A stretch of DNA of 64,000 nucleotides from Kordiimonas sp. SCSIO 12610 (lineage in GTDB: Bacteria; Pseudomonadota; Alphaproteobacteria; Sphingomonadales; Kordiimonadaceae): NCBI RefSeq assembly GCF_024398015.1, contig NZ_CP073747.1, forward strand, positions 2,725,001-2,789,000, in the 5' to 3' direction. Both the position numbers and the translations under genes were made by a program. Below are positions 53,079 to 62,113 of this stretch, in pieces. The notes beneath the pieces are model-generated. The model was given only the letters and a program-made list of their open reading frames with translations. It did not search any database and was not told the origin of the DNA. Every line of letters starts with the position of its first letter. The first letter of the stretch is position 1.

Positions 53079-54503
53079 ATGACACAAGAAAAAGTTTCAA
53101 TCGTCTGGTTTCGACAGGACCTTCGACTGGTCGATAACCCCGCACTTACTGCTGCTGCACAACAGGGAACTATCCTGCCCATCTATATTCTGGACGATGA
53201 GAATGCGGATAATTGGAAAATAGGTGCTGCAAACCGCGTGTGGCTACATCATTCCCTTGCAGCACTTTCGAACTCGTTGGAGGGCAATCTGTCCCTATTT
53301 CATGGGTGCGCAGGAGATATTATTGGGCAGCTCATTAAAACCCATAATATCAAAGAGGTTTTCTGGAATCGCTGCTATGAACCCTGGCGGATCAAACGTG
53401 ATAGTGCGATAAAATCGATGTTATTGGATAATAATATTGGCGCTCACAGCTACAATGGTTCGCTATTGTGGGAACCATGGACTGTCAAAAAACCAGATGG
53501 CACACCCTATAGGGTATTTAGCCCGTTTTACTATAAGGGCTGCGAAGCAGCCGAGGAACCCAGAACCCCCTTACCGAAGCCTGATACTATTCACGCTGTA
53601 AAAACTGACGATAGTTTGAAACTGGATGATCTTAATTTACTGCCCAATACACCCCGTTGGGATAAGCCAATGATGGCGGATTGGCAACCTGGGGAAATTG
53701 GCGCCGAAGCACGATTGTCAGAGTTTTTAGAAAACGGCCTGAACGGCTATAAAAATGGCCGTAACGTACCCGCCAAGGCAAATGTCTCCCGTCTTTCGCC
53801 CTACCTGCAAACTGGTGAAATATCACCAAATATGGTTTGGTACCGCGCGAAAGCCGTTGGCAGCGGTGCTGACCTCAAGCATTTCTGCTCCGAACTTGGA
53901 TGGCGCGAGTTTGCATATTACCTTCTCTATCATTTCCCGACCTTGCCAGAGAAAAATCATCAGCCAAAGTTTGATGCATTTCCGTGGGTTAAGGATGATA
54001 GTGCACTTGAAGCATGGCAGCGCGGTCAAACGGGTATCCCAATTGTTGACGCTGGCATGCGCGAGCTTTGGCAAACAGGCTATATGCATAATCGTGTGCG
54101 AATGATTGTTGCTTCCTTCCTGATAAAAAACCTGATGATCGACTGGCGCGAAGGCGAAAAATGGTTTTGGGATACGCTTATCGACGCCGACCTTGCAAAC
54201 AACAGCGCGAGCTGGCAGTGGGTGGCGGGTTCTGGCGCCGATGCAGCGCCCTATTTCCGTATTTTCAACCCTGTAAGTCAGGCACAGAAGTTCGACGCAG
54301 AAGGTAAATATATTCGCACATATGTGCCAGAACTAAGGGAATTACCGGATAAATACCTATTTGCCCCGTGGGAAGCACCGGAGTTTATATTGGAGGGTGC
54401 TGGTATTAAACTCGGCCACAATTATCCAAAACCAATAGCTGACCTGAAACTTTCACGTGCAGCAGCATTGGAAGCGTTCCAAAGCTTAAAGCAAGGCGCT
54501 TGA
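53079..54503 (+). CDS. phrB: Class I CPD DNA photolyase
   Basis: The 474-residue flavoprotein has the N-terminal antenna domain starting IVWFRQDLRLVDNPAL and the C-terminal FAD domain with SRLSPYLQTGEISP, ELGWREFAYYLLYHFP, GIPIVDAGMRELWQTGYMHN and NNSASWQWVAGSGADAAPYF. It uses blue light to split cyclobutane pyrimidine dimers, and the tryptophans of the electron-transfer chain are in the expected places. The start at 53079 has AGGA at 8 bases; the ATG at 53073 is too close to that site. It overlaps no neighbour and is followed after one base by the iron-sulfur photolyase gene. Confidence 0.93.
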   Translation: MTQEKVSIVWFRQDLRLVDNPALTAAAQQGTILPIYILDDENADNWKIGAANRVWLHHSLAALSNSLEGNLSLFHGCAGDIIGQLIKTHNIKEVFWNRCYEPWRIKRDSAIKSMLLDNNIGAHSYNGSLLWEPWTVKKPDGTPYRVFSPFYYKGCEAAEEPRTPLPKPDTIHAVKTDDSLKLDDLNLLPNTPRWDKPMMADWQPGEIGAEARLSEFLENGLNGYKNGRNVPAKANVSRLSPYLQTGEISPNMVWYRAKAVGSGADLKHFCSELGWREFAYYLLYHFPTLPEKNHQPKFDAFPWVKDDSALEAWQRGQTGIPIVDAGMRELWQTGYMHNRVRMIVASFLIKNLMIDWREGEKWFWDTLIDADLANNSASWQWVAGSGADAAPYFRIFNPVSQAQKFDAEGKYIRTYVPELRELPDKYLFAPWEAPEFILEGAGIKLGHNYPKPIADLKLSRAAALEAFQSLKQGA

Positions 54504-54504
54504 A

Positions 54505-56028
54505 ATGATGCGCAATTTAATCCTCATTATGGGTGACCAATTAAGTCCAAACATTTCTTCACTCAAAGATGCCGACCCTGAGCGCGACCATATTCTGATG
54601 GTCGAAGTGATGGAGGAAGCAACATATGCAAAACACCATAAGAAAAAGATCGCTTTTATCTTTTCAGCGATGCGGCATTTTGCAGAAGAACTTAGAGAAA
54701 CAGGCTTCACCGTTCGTTACGTCAAACTTGACGCCCCAAAGAATACTGGCTCTTTCAACGGCGAATTAGGGCGTGCGATTAAAGACCTGAGCCCAGAAAA
54801 GATCATCGTTACAGAACCTTCCGAATATAGAGTTCTATCGGACGTACTAACGTGGGAAGACCGATATTCAGTCCCTATCGACGTGCGAGAGGATACTCGT
54901 TTCATTGCCAACAAGGATGAATTTGCTAACTGGGCAGCAGGACGCAAAGCACTGCGTATGGAGTATTTTTACCGGGAAATGCGCCGCAAAACCAACCTGT
55001 TGATTGAGGACGGCAAGCCCGTCGGCGGCAAATGGAATTACGATAGCGAAAACCGGAAGCCCGCCGACAATGATATGTTCATGCCGAGCCCGCTCAGTTT
55101 TGAGCCAGATGAGATCACAAGAAACGTATTATCGCTGGTGGACAAACAATTCAGCGATCATTTTGGCGACCTTGATGATTTCTGGTTTGGGGCAACGCGG
55201 CAAGACGCAGAGAAGGCATTAAATCATTTTATCGAAACTGCCCTTGAAAATTTCGGTGCCTATCAAGACGCCATGCTGATTGGTCAGAAATACCTCTATC
55301 ATTCCGTATTGTCGCTGTATTTGAATGTTGGGCTTTTGGACCCAATTGATATTTGCCGCCGCGCTCAAGAAGCATACTATGAAGGCAAAGCACCACTCAA
55401 TTCCGTCGAGGGTTTTATCCGGCAAATCATCGGATGGCGTGAATATATCCGCGGAATTTACTGGTTGAAAATGCCGGACTATGAAAAGAGTAATTTCTTT
55501 GATGCAACGCGCGCTCTTCCCAACTTTTACTGGACTGGCGCAACTGATATGCGCTGTATGGCTGAAGCAATTGGTCAAACCAAAAGCGACGCTTATGCAC
55601 ACCACATCCAGCGGCTGATGGTAACGGGTAATTTTGCACTTCTGATCGGTGCGAACCCACATGAAATACATGAATGGTATCTAGCCGTTTACGCGGATGC
55701 ATTCGAATGGGTCGAGATGCCAAACACGATCGGCATGAGTCAGTTTGCAGATGGCGGCCTATTGGGCTCAAAACCCTACATCTCAAGCGGTAACTATATC
55801 GCCAAAATGTCCAACTATTGCGGTAGCTGCAAATATAATGTGAAAGAAAAAACAGGCGAGAACGCATGCCCTTTCAACGCTCTTTATTGGCATTTCCTTG
55901 ACAGGAATTCAGATAAATTGCGCAGCAACCCGCGCCTCGGTCCTGTTTATAGAACATGGGACCGTATGAGCGATGAGAAACGCAAGGATTATATTAAAAG
56001 CGCCAATAAGTTTCTCAACCAACTTTAA
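54505..56028 (+). CDS. Iron-sulfur (6-4) photolyase (bacterial PhrB/CryB-like FeS-BCP type)
   Basis: The 507-residue protein belongs to the FeS bacterial cryptochrome/photolyase group: LILIMGDQLSPNISSL at the start, GWREYIRGIYWLKMPDYE and the C-terminal YCGSCKYNVKEKTGENACPF. Four cysteines, C351, C439, C442 and C455, have the spacing of the [4Fe-4S] ligands known from Agrobacterium PhrB, displaced by one residue (a second Met at residue 2 would remove that shift). The group repairs (6-4) photoproducts with FAD and a ribolumazine antenna. It starts one base after the CPD photolyase stop. Confidence 0.92.
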   Translation: MMRNLILIMGDQLSPNISSLKDADPERDHILMVEVMEEATYAKHHKKKIAFIFSAMRHFAEELRETGFTVRYVKLDAPKNTGSFNGELGRAIKDLSPEKIIVTEPSEYRVLSDVLTWEDRYSVPIDVREDTRFIANKDEFANWAAGRKALRMEYFYREMRRKTNLLIEDGKPVGGKWNYDSENRKPADNDMFMPSPLSFEPDEITRNVLSLVDKQFSDHFGDLDDFWFGATRQDAEKALNHFIETALENFGAYQDAMLIGQKYLYHSVLSLYLNVGLLDPIDICRRAQEAYYEGKAPLNSVEGFIRQIIGWREYIRGIYWLKMPDYEKSNFFDATRALPNFYWTGATDMRCMAEAIGQTKSDAYAHHIQRLMVTGNFALLIGANPHEIHEWYLAVYADAFEWVEMPNTIGMSQFADGGLLGSKPYISSGNYIAKMSNYCGSCKYNVKEKTGENACPFNALYWHFLDRNSDKLRSNPRLGPVYRTWDRMSDEKRKDYIKSANKFLNQL

Positions 56029-56040
56029 ATAAACGATCCT

Positions 56041-57339
56041 TCACAGAGACAGTTTTGCGCGTTCTTTCATGATTGATTTATTGCGCGCATCAACAATCCT
56101 GAAGGCCTTAAATACCGAAAAATCTTCATCCACGCGGCCTTCATGCCCAAGCATCCAAAGTTGTTCATAAAACCAGTAAACACCCGCAAAACCATCGATA
56201 ACCTTTGTGATTTGAAGCCCTTTTAAGAAATCTAACCAATCAGGTATCAAGCCAAGACTATCTTCATAGCGCGGTAATGTTTCCAAGCCACTCATCAGTT
56301 TAGCAGGTGCATCGGTCACAAGACATAATGGTCGACCCAGCCCGATAACATCAGACGCCTCTTCTTCGAGTACTTGTTCCATTGACTGACGCGTTCTAAA
56401 CCCGCCGGTTACCATCAAGGGAACCTTAACTTTTTGGCTCATCGCATTGGCGAAATCTACAAAATATGCTTCGCGCGCCGCTGTTGAAGGTGCCACAGCC
56501 TGCTCGGCGGTATCTTCAATTCCCTCAGCGCCCAAAAGCTTGGGTTGTTCGTAGGTGCCGCCTGATATTTCAATAAGGTCTACTGATGCTGCTTCCAGCC
56601 ACTCCACAACTTGCAAGCTGTCATTAAAATCAAACCCACCTTTCTGGAAATCGGCGCTATTCAACTTAACAGTGATAGGAAACTCTGGCCCAACGGCTTC
56701 GCGAACCGCCGCGATTATTTCCAAAAGAAATCGTGCTCTGTTTTCTAAGCTACCGCCATATTCATCCTTACGCAGGTTTACCTTGGGTGACAAGAACTGT
56801 GAAATTAAATATCCATGTGCGCCGTGGATTTGCAGCCCGGTAAAACCAGCATCCTTGCAAGCCTTGGATGCTATGGCCCATTTATTGACTAACTCTGCAA
56901 TTTCATCTTTCGATAAGGGGACTGGTTTCCCAAACTGTCCCCCGGGAAGAGCGAGTTTAACATCAGACGCTGATTTTGGTGTTGGATTGACCAACTTCTG
57001 CGTTTGCCTACCACCGTGGCTGATCTGCGCCCAGAAATGGTTGCCATTGCGGGTCGCGGCTGTTGCCCACTTTTTTAAGCGCTCGGCCATATCCTCGTCA
57101 GGGACGCGGTCAATAACAACATTGCCGGGCCGTTCCAGATGGTCTTTATCAATAATGATGTTGCCAGAAATCAAAACACCGGCGCCGCCATCAGACCATA
57201 TACCATACAAACGCTCCAATGCCTCTGTTGGTCGGCCATCAGGTGTTGCAAGCCCTTCAGTCATCGCAGCCTTGGCAAGCCGGTTATTCAACACAGCACC
57301 ACACGGTAGAGTTAAAGGTTGACCAAGTATACTAGTCAT
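56041..57339 (-). CDS. NADH:flavin oxidoreductase, old yellow enzyme family
   Basis: The 432-residue TIM-barrel flavoprotein shows ILGQPLTLPCGAVLNNRLAK, the ISHGGRQ segment, GFTGLQIHGAHGYLISQFLS and the NLRKDEYGGSLENRARFLLE stretch of the family, plus the FMN-phosphate region VTGGFRTRQSMEQVL. It lacks the extra iron-sulfur/FAD domain of dienoyl-CoA reductases, so it is a simple ene-reductase. It reads toward the (6-4) photolyase gene and lies downstream of the DUF2256 gene on the same strand. Homologues commonly sit in photolyase islands; the substrate is unknown. Confidence 0.9.
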   Translation of the reverse strand: MTSILGQPLTLPCGAVLNNRLAKAAMTEGLATPDGRPTEALERLYGIWSDGGAGVLISGNIIIDKDHLERPGNVVIDRVPDEDMAERLKKWATAATRNGNHFWAQISHGGRQTQKLVNPTPKSASDVKLALPGGQFGKPVPLSKDEIAELVNKWAIASKACKDAGFTGLQIHGAHGYLISQFLSPKVNLRKDEYGGSLENRARFLLEIIAAVREAVGPEFPITVKLNSADFQKGGFDFNDSLQVVEWLEAASVDLIEISGGTYEQPKLLGAEGIEDTAEQAVAPSTAAREAYFVDFANAMSQKVKVPLMVTGGFRTRQSMEQVLEEEASDVIGLGRPLCLVTDAPAKLMSGLETLPRYEDSLGLIPDWLDFLKGLQITKVIDGFAGVYWFYEQLWMLGHEGRVDEDFSVFKAFRIVDARNKSIMKERAKLSL

Positions 57340-57413
57340 ATAGCACTCCCTGCTTCTTGGATTATGGCAGTATTGCGCCGCGTATCCACTTAGTCAAACA
57401 TACACTGCTCGCT

Positions 57414-57560
57414 TCATAGTTTTGAAGCTCGCCGACATCGCTCAGAACAATATTTAACACTATCCCAATCTTTCGACCATTTCTTACGCCATACAAATGG
57501 TCGCTCACAAACTGGGCATGTCTTTGAGGGCAACTCAGACTTTTTACGCATCTTGGCCAT
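57414..57560 (-). CDS. DUF2256 zinc-ribbon mini-protein
   Basis: This 48-residue protein starts [18 protein letters not shown] and ends with [13 protein letters not shown]. Two cysteine pairs (C15/C18 and C38/C42) form a likely zinc site around a basic, tryptophan-rich core (WRKKWSKDW). It matches DUF2256, which is typically encoded beside photolyase/cryptochrome genes. Its ATG lies 2 bases after the stop of the photolyase-like gene, so the pair is coupled. The role is unknown; nucleic-acid binding is a reasonable guess from the basic zinc ribbon. Confidence 0.85.
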   Translation of the reverse strand: MAKMRKKSELPSKTCPVCERPFVWRKKWSKDWDSVKYCSERCRRASKL

Positions 57561-57562
57561 AA

Positions 57563-59116
57563 TCAATCAAACAAGTTTAATTGGTTCTTATTTGCTACAT
57601 TTTTCGCTTTTTTCACACGCGACATAGTTTGCTTGACACCGCTCTTACGACTTCCGTGCTTAGCAACGATTTTCTTGGCCTTTAATCTATGATCAGCGCC
57701 ATTGCGCACTGCCCAAATTTTATCACGCGCAACCCGCGCGGCTTCCTGATGATCAAATATACGTTTGGGGTATATACGCCCCAAAAGTCCCCCCGGGTCC
57801 GGTGAAAGCCATGGTTCGTGGATAAAAGCATCAGGTATATCTGCAAGTTCAGGCAACCATTCCCTTATAAAATCACCATCAGGGTCCTGATCATATCCCT
57901 GCTTTAAGGGATTATAAATTCGTATCGCATTAATGCCAGTGGTGCCTGATTGCATCTGCACTTGGGGCCAGTGAATACCGGGTTCATAGTCGGTGAATAG
58001 TCCAGCCAAATAGTCTCCCGGGCGTTTCCAGTGCAACCAAAGATGATAGCTTGCGGTTGCAACCAACATCGCTCGCATCCGGAAGTTAATCCAGCCTGTT
58101 GCAATAAGAGAGCGTATGCATGCATCCAGAAACGGATAGCCTGTTTCCCCTTTCGCCCATGCATCAAATTTAGGGCTATGGTTCGCTGGATCACGCAGCC
58201 CATCGTATGCGCCGTGAAAATTTTTAAACTCAATCTCCGGCTCATCATCAAGCTTTTGCATGAAATGGCAGCGCCAATGAAGCCTCGCAGAAAAAGCCGT
58301 CATAGAACCACGCCAACCATCCTTTTTTTGCGGCATTCGTGATTTCAAATCACGCTGACGCGACCATGTCGCTTGCGCGACTTCCCGCATTGAAAGAACA
58401 CCATTCGCGATATAGGGCGATAACCGCGAGCACGTTGCTTTAGACCTCAATGGGCTCGACATCGTTCGCCTATAGGGCTCACCACGTTCACAGAGAAAGC
58501 TACGAAGTGTTCGTTCGGCTTCAATACGACCACCCTTTTGCCGTAACGTGCCATAATCTAGCTTTAAACCTAGATCAATTGCGGTTGGTACCGGATCACC
58601 ACTGACACCCCCTGCCCACCGAACACCAGCAGGCACTTCAGTAACAACCTCCCCCATGAAACGGTCCCATGCCTTAGCCCACCCCGCGCGCGACTTAAGC
58701 CGGCGAATAACACCGTCCTGTCGGTCTTCAATCCAGTCAACGTTCGATTGTTTACACCATTCACCGACTGCTAAATCACGGGCATAGGTCCAAGCATTTC
58801 CGGTCTCTTGATGCGAATATATACAAGCGACCTCGAATTTTTGATTGAGTTTTTCAAAAACCGAAACAGTATCGCCAACCATAATATTCAGGTGTGTGCC
58901 CAGCGCCTTCAGTTCATTATTCAAGCTTTCCAGGCACTCCAGCAGAAAGAGGTAATGACGCTCCGACGTATCATGTAGTTTCCAGTACTCGGGTTCTATA
59001 ATGTAAAGAGGCAAAACTTGTTCGCCTGCCATGCGCGCGCGCGCAAGTGGCCTGTGGTCTTGAACCCTTAGGTCCCGCTTGAACCAAACGACGTGAACTG
59101 GGCTATTTTTTGCCAT
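57563..59116 (-). CDS. Photolyase/cryptochrome-family FAD protein
   Basis: The 517-residue protein has the antenna domain ([20 protein letters not shown]) and FAD domain ([34 protein letters not shown] and [15 protein letters not shown]). The last segment differs from the NNSASWQWVAG of the CPD enzyme, placing it in a separate subfamily. The C-terminus is a basic tail of about 45 residues rich in Lys. It may be a photolyase of other specificity or a light sensor. The ATG at 59116 is preferred to a TTG at 59125; it overlaps the flavoprotein gene upstream and is coupled to DUF2256 downstream. Confidence 0.85.
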   Translation of the reverse strand: MAKNSPVHVVWFKRDLRVQDHRPLARARMAGEQVLPLYIIEPEYWKLHDTSERHYLFLLECLESLNNELKALGTHLNIMVGDTVSVFEKLNQKFEVACIYSHQETGNAWTYARDLAVGEWCKQSNVDWIEDRQDGVIRRLKSRAGWAKAWDRFMGEVVTEVPAGVRWAGGVSGDPVPTAIDLGLKLDYGTLRQKGGRIEAERTLRSFLCERGEPYRRTMSSPLRSKATCSRLSPYIANGVLSMREVAQATWSRQRDLKSRMPQKKDGWRGSMTAFSARLHWRCHFMQKLDDEPEIEFKNFHGAYDGLRDPANHSPKFDAWAKGETGYPFLDACIRSLIATGWINFRMRAMLVATASYHLWLHWKRPGDYLAGLFTDYEPGIHWPQVQMQSGTTGINAIRIYNPLKQGYDQDPDGDFIREWLPELADIPDAFIHEPWLSPDPGGLLGRIYPKRIFDHQEAARVARDKIWAVRNGADHRLKAKKIVAKHGSRKSGVKQTMSRVKKAKNVANKNQLNLFD

Positions 59117-60065
59117 GCTGCTCAATGATTGCCTGCGCTATGGCAAAGCCACTTTCAAATGCATATTCAATTCGTGCACCCAGGCACCAATCGCCGCCCA
59201 CATAAAACCCACCGCTTGGATCAACCAAATACGGTGCACCATGCGCTTTTACCGTTTGCGCATACAGCCAGCGGTGCGCCACCTTATTGATCGGTTGACG
59301 CGTGACACCCATGATACGATTAAAAGCCTTATGAAGATGATCTGCGGCTTCATCTGGCTTTATTTCCAGATATTTTTTACTCCATTCAGCATGTGCATGG
59401 ATTGTCCAACTTTCATGCTCAAAACTGCGCCCAAGTTTACTGTTATTGTTCGCAATCCATCCAATAACATCGTCTTCACCCCGCCATGTAACCTTATCGT
59501 GCGACAAAGGCGCTTCAAAAACCAACATCATAGCCCATGACGGCGCAATCTCAACCTGATCGAGTGCCTTTTCAAACCCAAGCGTGGCATTTTCTGTAAT
59601 GGCTTTAGCCTGTGGTGCAGGAACCGTGGAGACAATATAATCGTATGGCCCATGAATTGTATCATTTGCCGTCAGCCACCAATGATTTTCACATTTTTCT
59701 ATCGATGAAACCAAATGATTTGAGAAAAAATTCCTCCCTTCGAAAACCGTCTTAATCGGGCTATTCATGTGCGATGTACCAACATAGCACTTCTTATCCT
59801 CCCGAACCGACCATTCAGCAATATTGCCTGAATTGACATTATCATCGATAAAACCTTGGAACTGATTTGTAATAGCTGTGAAATACTGCGCCCCATGGTC
59901 TGCGGTAACATCATTGGGCAGTCTGCGCGTGGCCATACGACCACCAGCGCCGCGGCTTTTCTCAAAAATATCGATAGTAACGCCAAGAGGCGCAAGGCGG
60001 CGTACACAACTGGCTGCTGTCATACCAGCGCCAATCACAGCTATTCTAGTATCGGAAAGGGCCAT
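59103..60065 (-). CDS. Renalase-like NAD(P)/FAD-dependent oxidoreductase
   Basis: The 320-residue flavoprotein begins with the dinucleotide fold IAVIGAGMTAASCVRRLAPL, then FEKSRGAGGRMATRR, and ends with GGDWCLGARIEYAFESG, which closes the FAD site. It belongs to the group of small amine-oxidase-like proteins (COG3380) that includes renalase, which oxidises off-target NAD(P)H isomers. It starts the minus-strand half of the photolyase island and its end overlaps the photolyase-like gene by 14 bases. The substrate here is not known. Confidence 0.85.
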   Translation of the reverse strand: MALSDTRIAVIGAGMTAASCVRRLAPLGVTIDIFEKSRGAGGRMATRRLPNDVTADHGAQYFTAITNQFQGFIDDNVNSGNIAEWSVREDKKCYVGTSHMNSPIKTVFEGRNFFSNHLVSSIEKCENHWWLTANDTIHGPYDYIVSTVPAPQAKAITENATLGFEKALDQVEIAPSWAMMLVFEAPLSHDKVTWRGEDDVIGWIANNNSKLGRSFEHESWTIHAHAEWSKKYLEIKPDEAADHLHKAFNRIMGVTRQPINKVAHRWLYAQTVKAHGAPYLVDPSGGFYVGGDWCLGARIEYAFESGFAIAQAIIEQHGKK

Positions 60066-60178
60066 AAATTCCTCAGTTTACACGGACAGTTTGTTTACGA
60101 CCATTTAGGAGTACTGGATTTTGAGAACTGAAATCCAAAACACATGGAAAAAGGTATATATCCTATGAGGAGAATTTT

Positions 60179-60415
60179 GTGACCGATGCAGAAAAAAGTC
60201 ATGTTATCGAAATGGCCTGGGATGATGACACATCGTTTGACATGATCAAAAGTCAAACCGGGCTGTCAGAGGCTGAAGTGATTAAAATTATGCGATTAGA
60301 GCTTAAGCCCCGTAGTTTCAAACACTGGCGCAAACGTGTCTCAGGGCGTAGCAGCAAACATGAGAGAATTAATTCAAGGAATAAAGAAGGGATTTCCAAA
60401 AGCTCGTTTAGATGA
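60179..60415 (+). CDS. TIGR03643/DUF2805 small protein
   Basis: The 78-residue protein has the family core VIEMAWDDDTSFDMIKSQTG, then LSEAEVIKIMRLELKPRSFK and HWRKRVSGR, which looks like a small helix-turn-helix with a basic C-terminus. The start is GTG with GAGGAG at 6 bases. It is divergent from the renalase-like gene across 113 bases. Members of this family recur in photolyase/cryptochrome neighbourhoods. A DNA-binding role is suggested by the fold-like pattern only. Confidence 0.85.
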   Translation: MTDAEKSHVIEMAWDDDTSFDMIKSQTGLSEAEVIKIMRLELKPRSFKHWRKRVSGRSSKHERINSRNKEGISKSSFR

Positions 60416-60442
60416 TGGGATACTATTGCAGTAAGTATCCCA
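60416..60442. terminator. Hairpin terminator between convergent genes
   Basis: TGGGATACT (60416-60424) and AGTATCCCA (60434-60442) form a perfect 9-bp stem with a 9-base loop immediately after the DUF2805 stop. It lies between convergent genes and may serve both, though no strong T run follows on the + strand. Confidence 0.55.
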
Positions 60443-60497
60443 CAATGAGTGCAAATATAGACTAATACTCGTCAATATTTGATTTTTGTCCTTTTCC

Positions 60498-62078
60498 TTA
60501 CCAGAGGAAAATATACAAACCCACAAACATCAATATAACAAGGCTCGATAAAACGTTAAATATCGGTTGCGTTTTAAATCCAACTTCATCCTCATTTTGC
60601 TGAACAGTATCACCTTGGAACACACGCGACACTAACAAAGCGATAACGAAACACGCGATAAATACTATCCAGATTCTTATAATGAACGGGATATCAGGAA
60701 GCATAAATTTCAATAGTATATTGAATGTAACCGAACCGATGAGCGCGCCATATGCACCTTGGGCATTGACTGTCTTTGAGAAAAAACCAAGTAAGAAAAC
60801 GACAACAACACCCGGGGCAATAAACCCTGAATATTCCTGAACAGTTTGGAATGCACTTTCAAACCCACCCAAAAATGGTTGCGCCAGTAAAAGTGCCAGT
60901 ACCATGGAAACAGCGGCAGCAATTCTGCCTACAGTAACATAATGGCCTTCCGGCTTGCTCGGCTTATACGTCCGATACAAATCCATCGTAAATATCGTCG
61001 AAATAGAATTCATCATTGACGCAAGAGACGAGACAATCGCTGCGATCAAGGCCGCAAACACCAGGCCTTTCAAACCAGTGGGCGCCAATTTCATTAATTC
61101 ACCGTATGTACGATCTGATTGCCCTTCAAGAATGCCAGCATCCAACGTTCCCTGCGACGCCAATATGACGGCTGCGATACCTGGAATAACAACAATCACA
61201 GGAACAAACAGTTTTAAAAAGGCAGCGAACGCCAAGCCCTTCTGCGCTTCCTGAAGGCTTTCAGCCCCCAAGGCCCGCTGAATAATATATTGATTGAACC
61301 CCCAGTAGGAAAAATGAAGTACCCATAATCCACCGAGCAATGTCCAAATTCCAGGCAAGTCACCATATGCGGCGTGACTATCGTCTAGAATCATATCAAA
61401 ATGGCTAGGCAATTGAGTATATATAGTACTCAACCCGCCTAAGACGCCATCAGCACCCTCAATCATATCTAGGGCAATCATTGTAATCGCCAAGCCGCCA
61501 ATAATCAGAACGACCACTTGTATTATATCGGTAAAGGCCACAGCCTTTAGGCCACCATAAAGCGAGTATGCACCAGCAAAAATAGCCAGAGCAGCCATAG
61601 AAGAGAACACAGGCCAGCCAATGAAAGAATTCACTGCCAAGCCCCCAAGCCAAAGAACGGTTGTCAGGTTCACCGCGGTATAAAGCCCAAGCCAATACAC
61701 GGACATGAGTGATTTCACCCCTGATCCGTATCGTTCATTCAAAAATTGAGGCATCGTGAAAATGCCGCGCTTTAAAAAGATTGGCAGGAAATACTTCGCA
61801 ACAACCAATAAAACGATGGCGGCTTGCCATTCATAGGCAGCGATCGCAATACCAACTGCATACCCTTGGCCAGACTGACCAATAATCTGCTCAGCAGAGA
61901 TATTAGAAGCGATAAGAGAAGCCCCAATCGCCCACCAGGGAAGCGCGCGTCCAGCAAGAAAATAATCTTCCGTATCACGGTCTTCACCGCTGTCTTTGCG
62001 GGAAATAACCAACGCAATCAGAAACAGTAAAATACCATATCCGGTGATTATCACTATGTCCGTGGTTTCCAAAGCCAT
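60498..62078 (-). CDS. Sodium/solute symporter family (SGLT-like) transporter
   Basis: The 526-residue membrane protein has about fourteen helices and SSS-family segments: DTEDYFLAGRALPWWAIGAS, LIASNISAEQIIGQSGQGYA, and FTMPQFLNERYGSG. It resembles sodium:galactose/glucose symporters and would import a monosaccharide with sodium. The ribosome site GGGAGGG lies 4 bases before the start. It is 35 bases downstream of the GH3 gene on the same strand, so it probably takes up the sugar released by that enzyme. Confidence 0.9.
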   Translation of the reverse strand: MALETTDIVIITGYGILLFLIALVISRKDSGEDRDTEDYFLAGRALPWWAIGASLIASNISAEQIIGQSGQGYAVGIAIAAYEWQAAIVLLVVAKYFLPIFLKRGIFTMPQFLNERYGSGVKSLMSVYWLGLYTAVNLTTVLWLGGLAVNSFIGWPVFSSMAALAIFAGAYSLYGGLKAVAFTDIIQVVVLIIGGLAITMIALDMIEGADGVLGGLSTIYTQLPSHFDMILDDSHAAYGDLPGIWTLLGGLWVLHFSYWGFNQYIIQRALGAESLQEAQKGLAFAAFLKLFVPVIVVIPGIAAVILASQGTLDAGILEGQSDRTYGELMKLAPTGLKGLVFAALIAAIVSSLASMMNSISTIFTMDLYRTYKPSKPEGHYVTVGRIAAAVSMVLALLLAQPFLGGFESAFQTVQEYSGFIAPGVVVVFLLGFFSKTVNAQGAYGALIGSVTFNILLKFMLPDIPFIIRIWIVFIACFVIALLVSRVFQGDTVQQNEDEVGFKTQPIFNVLSSLVILMFVGLYIFLW

Positions 62079-62113
62079 TAAACCCTCCCTGACCGCTTAG
62101 CTCTTACTAAAAA

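Noticed and set aside
57563-57697. Basic C-terminal tail of the third photolyase as a separate gene
   Set aside because: It is in frame and continuous with the FAD domain, with no internal ribosome site.
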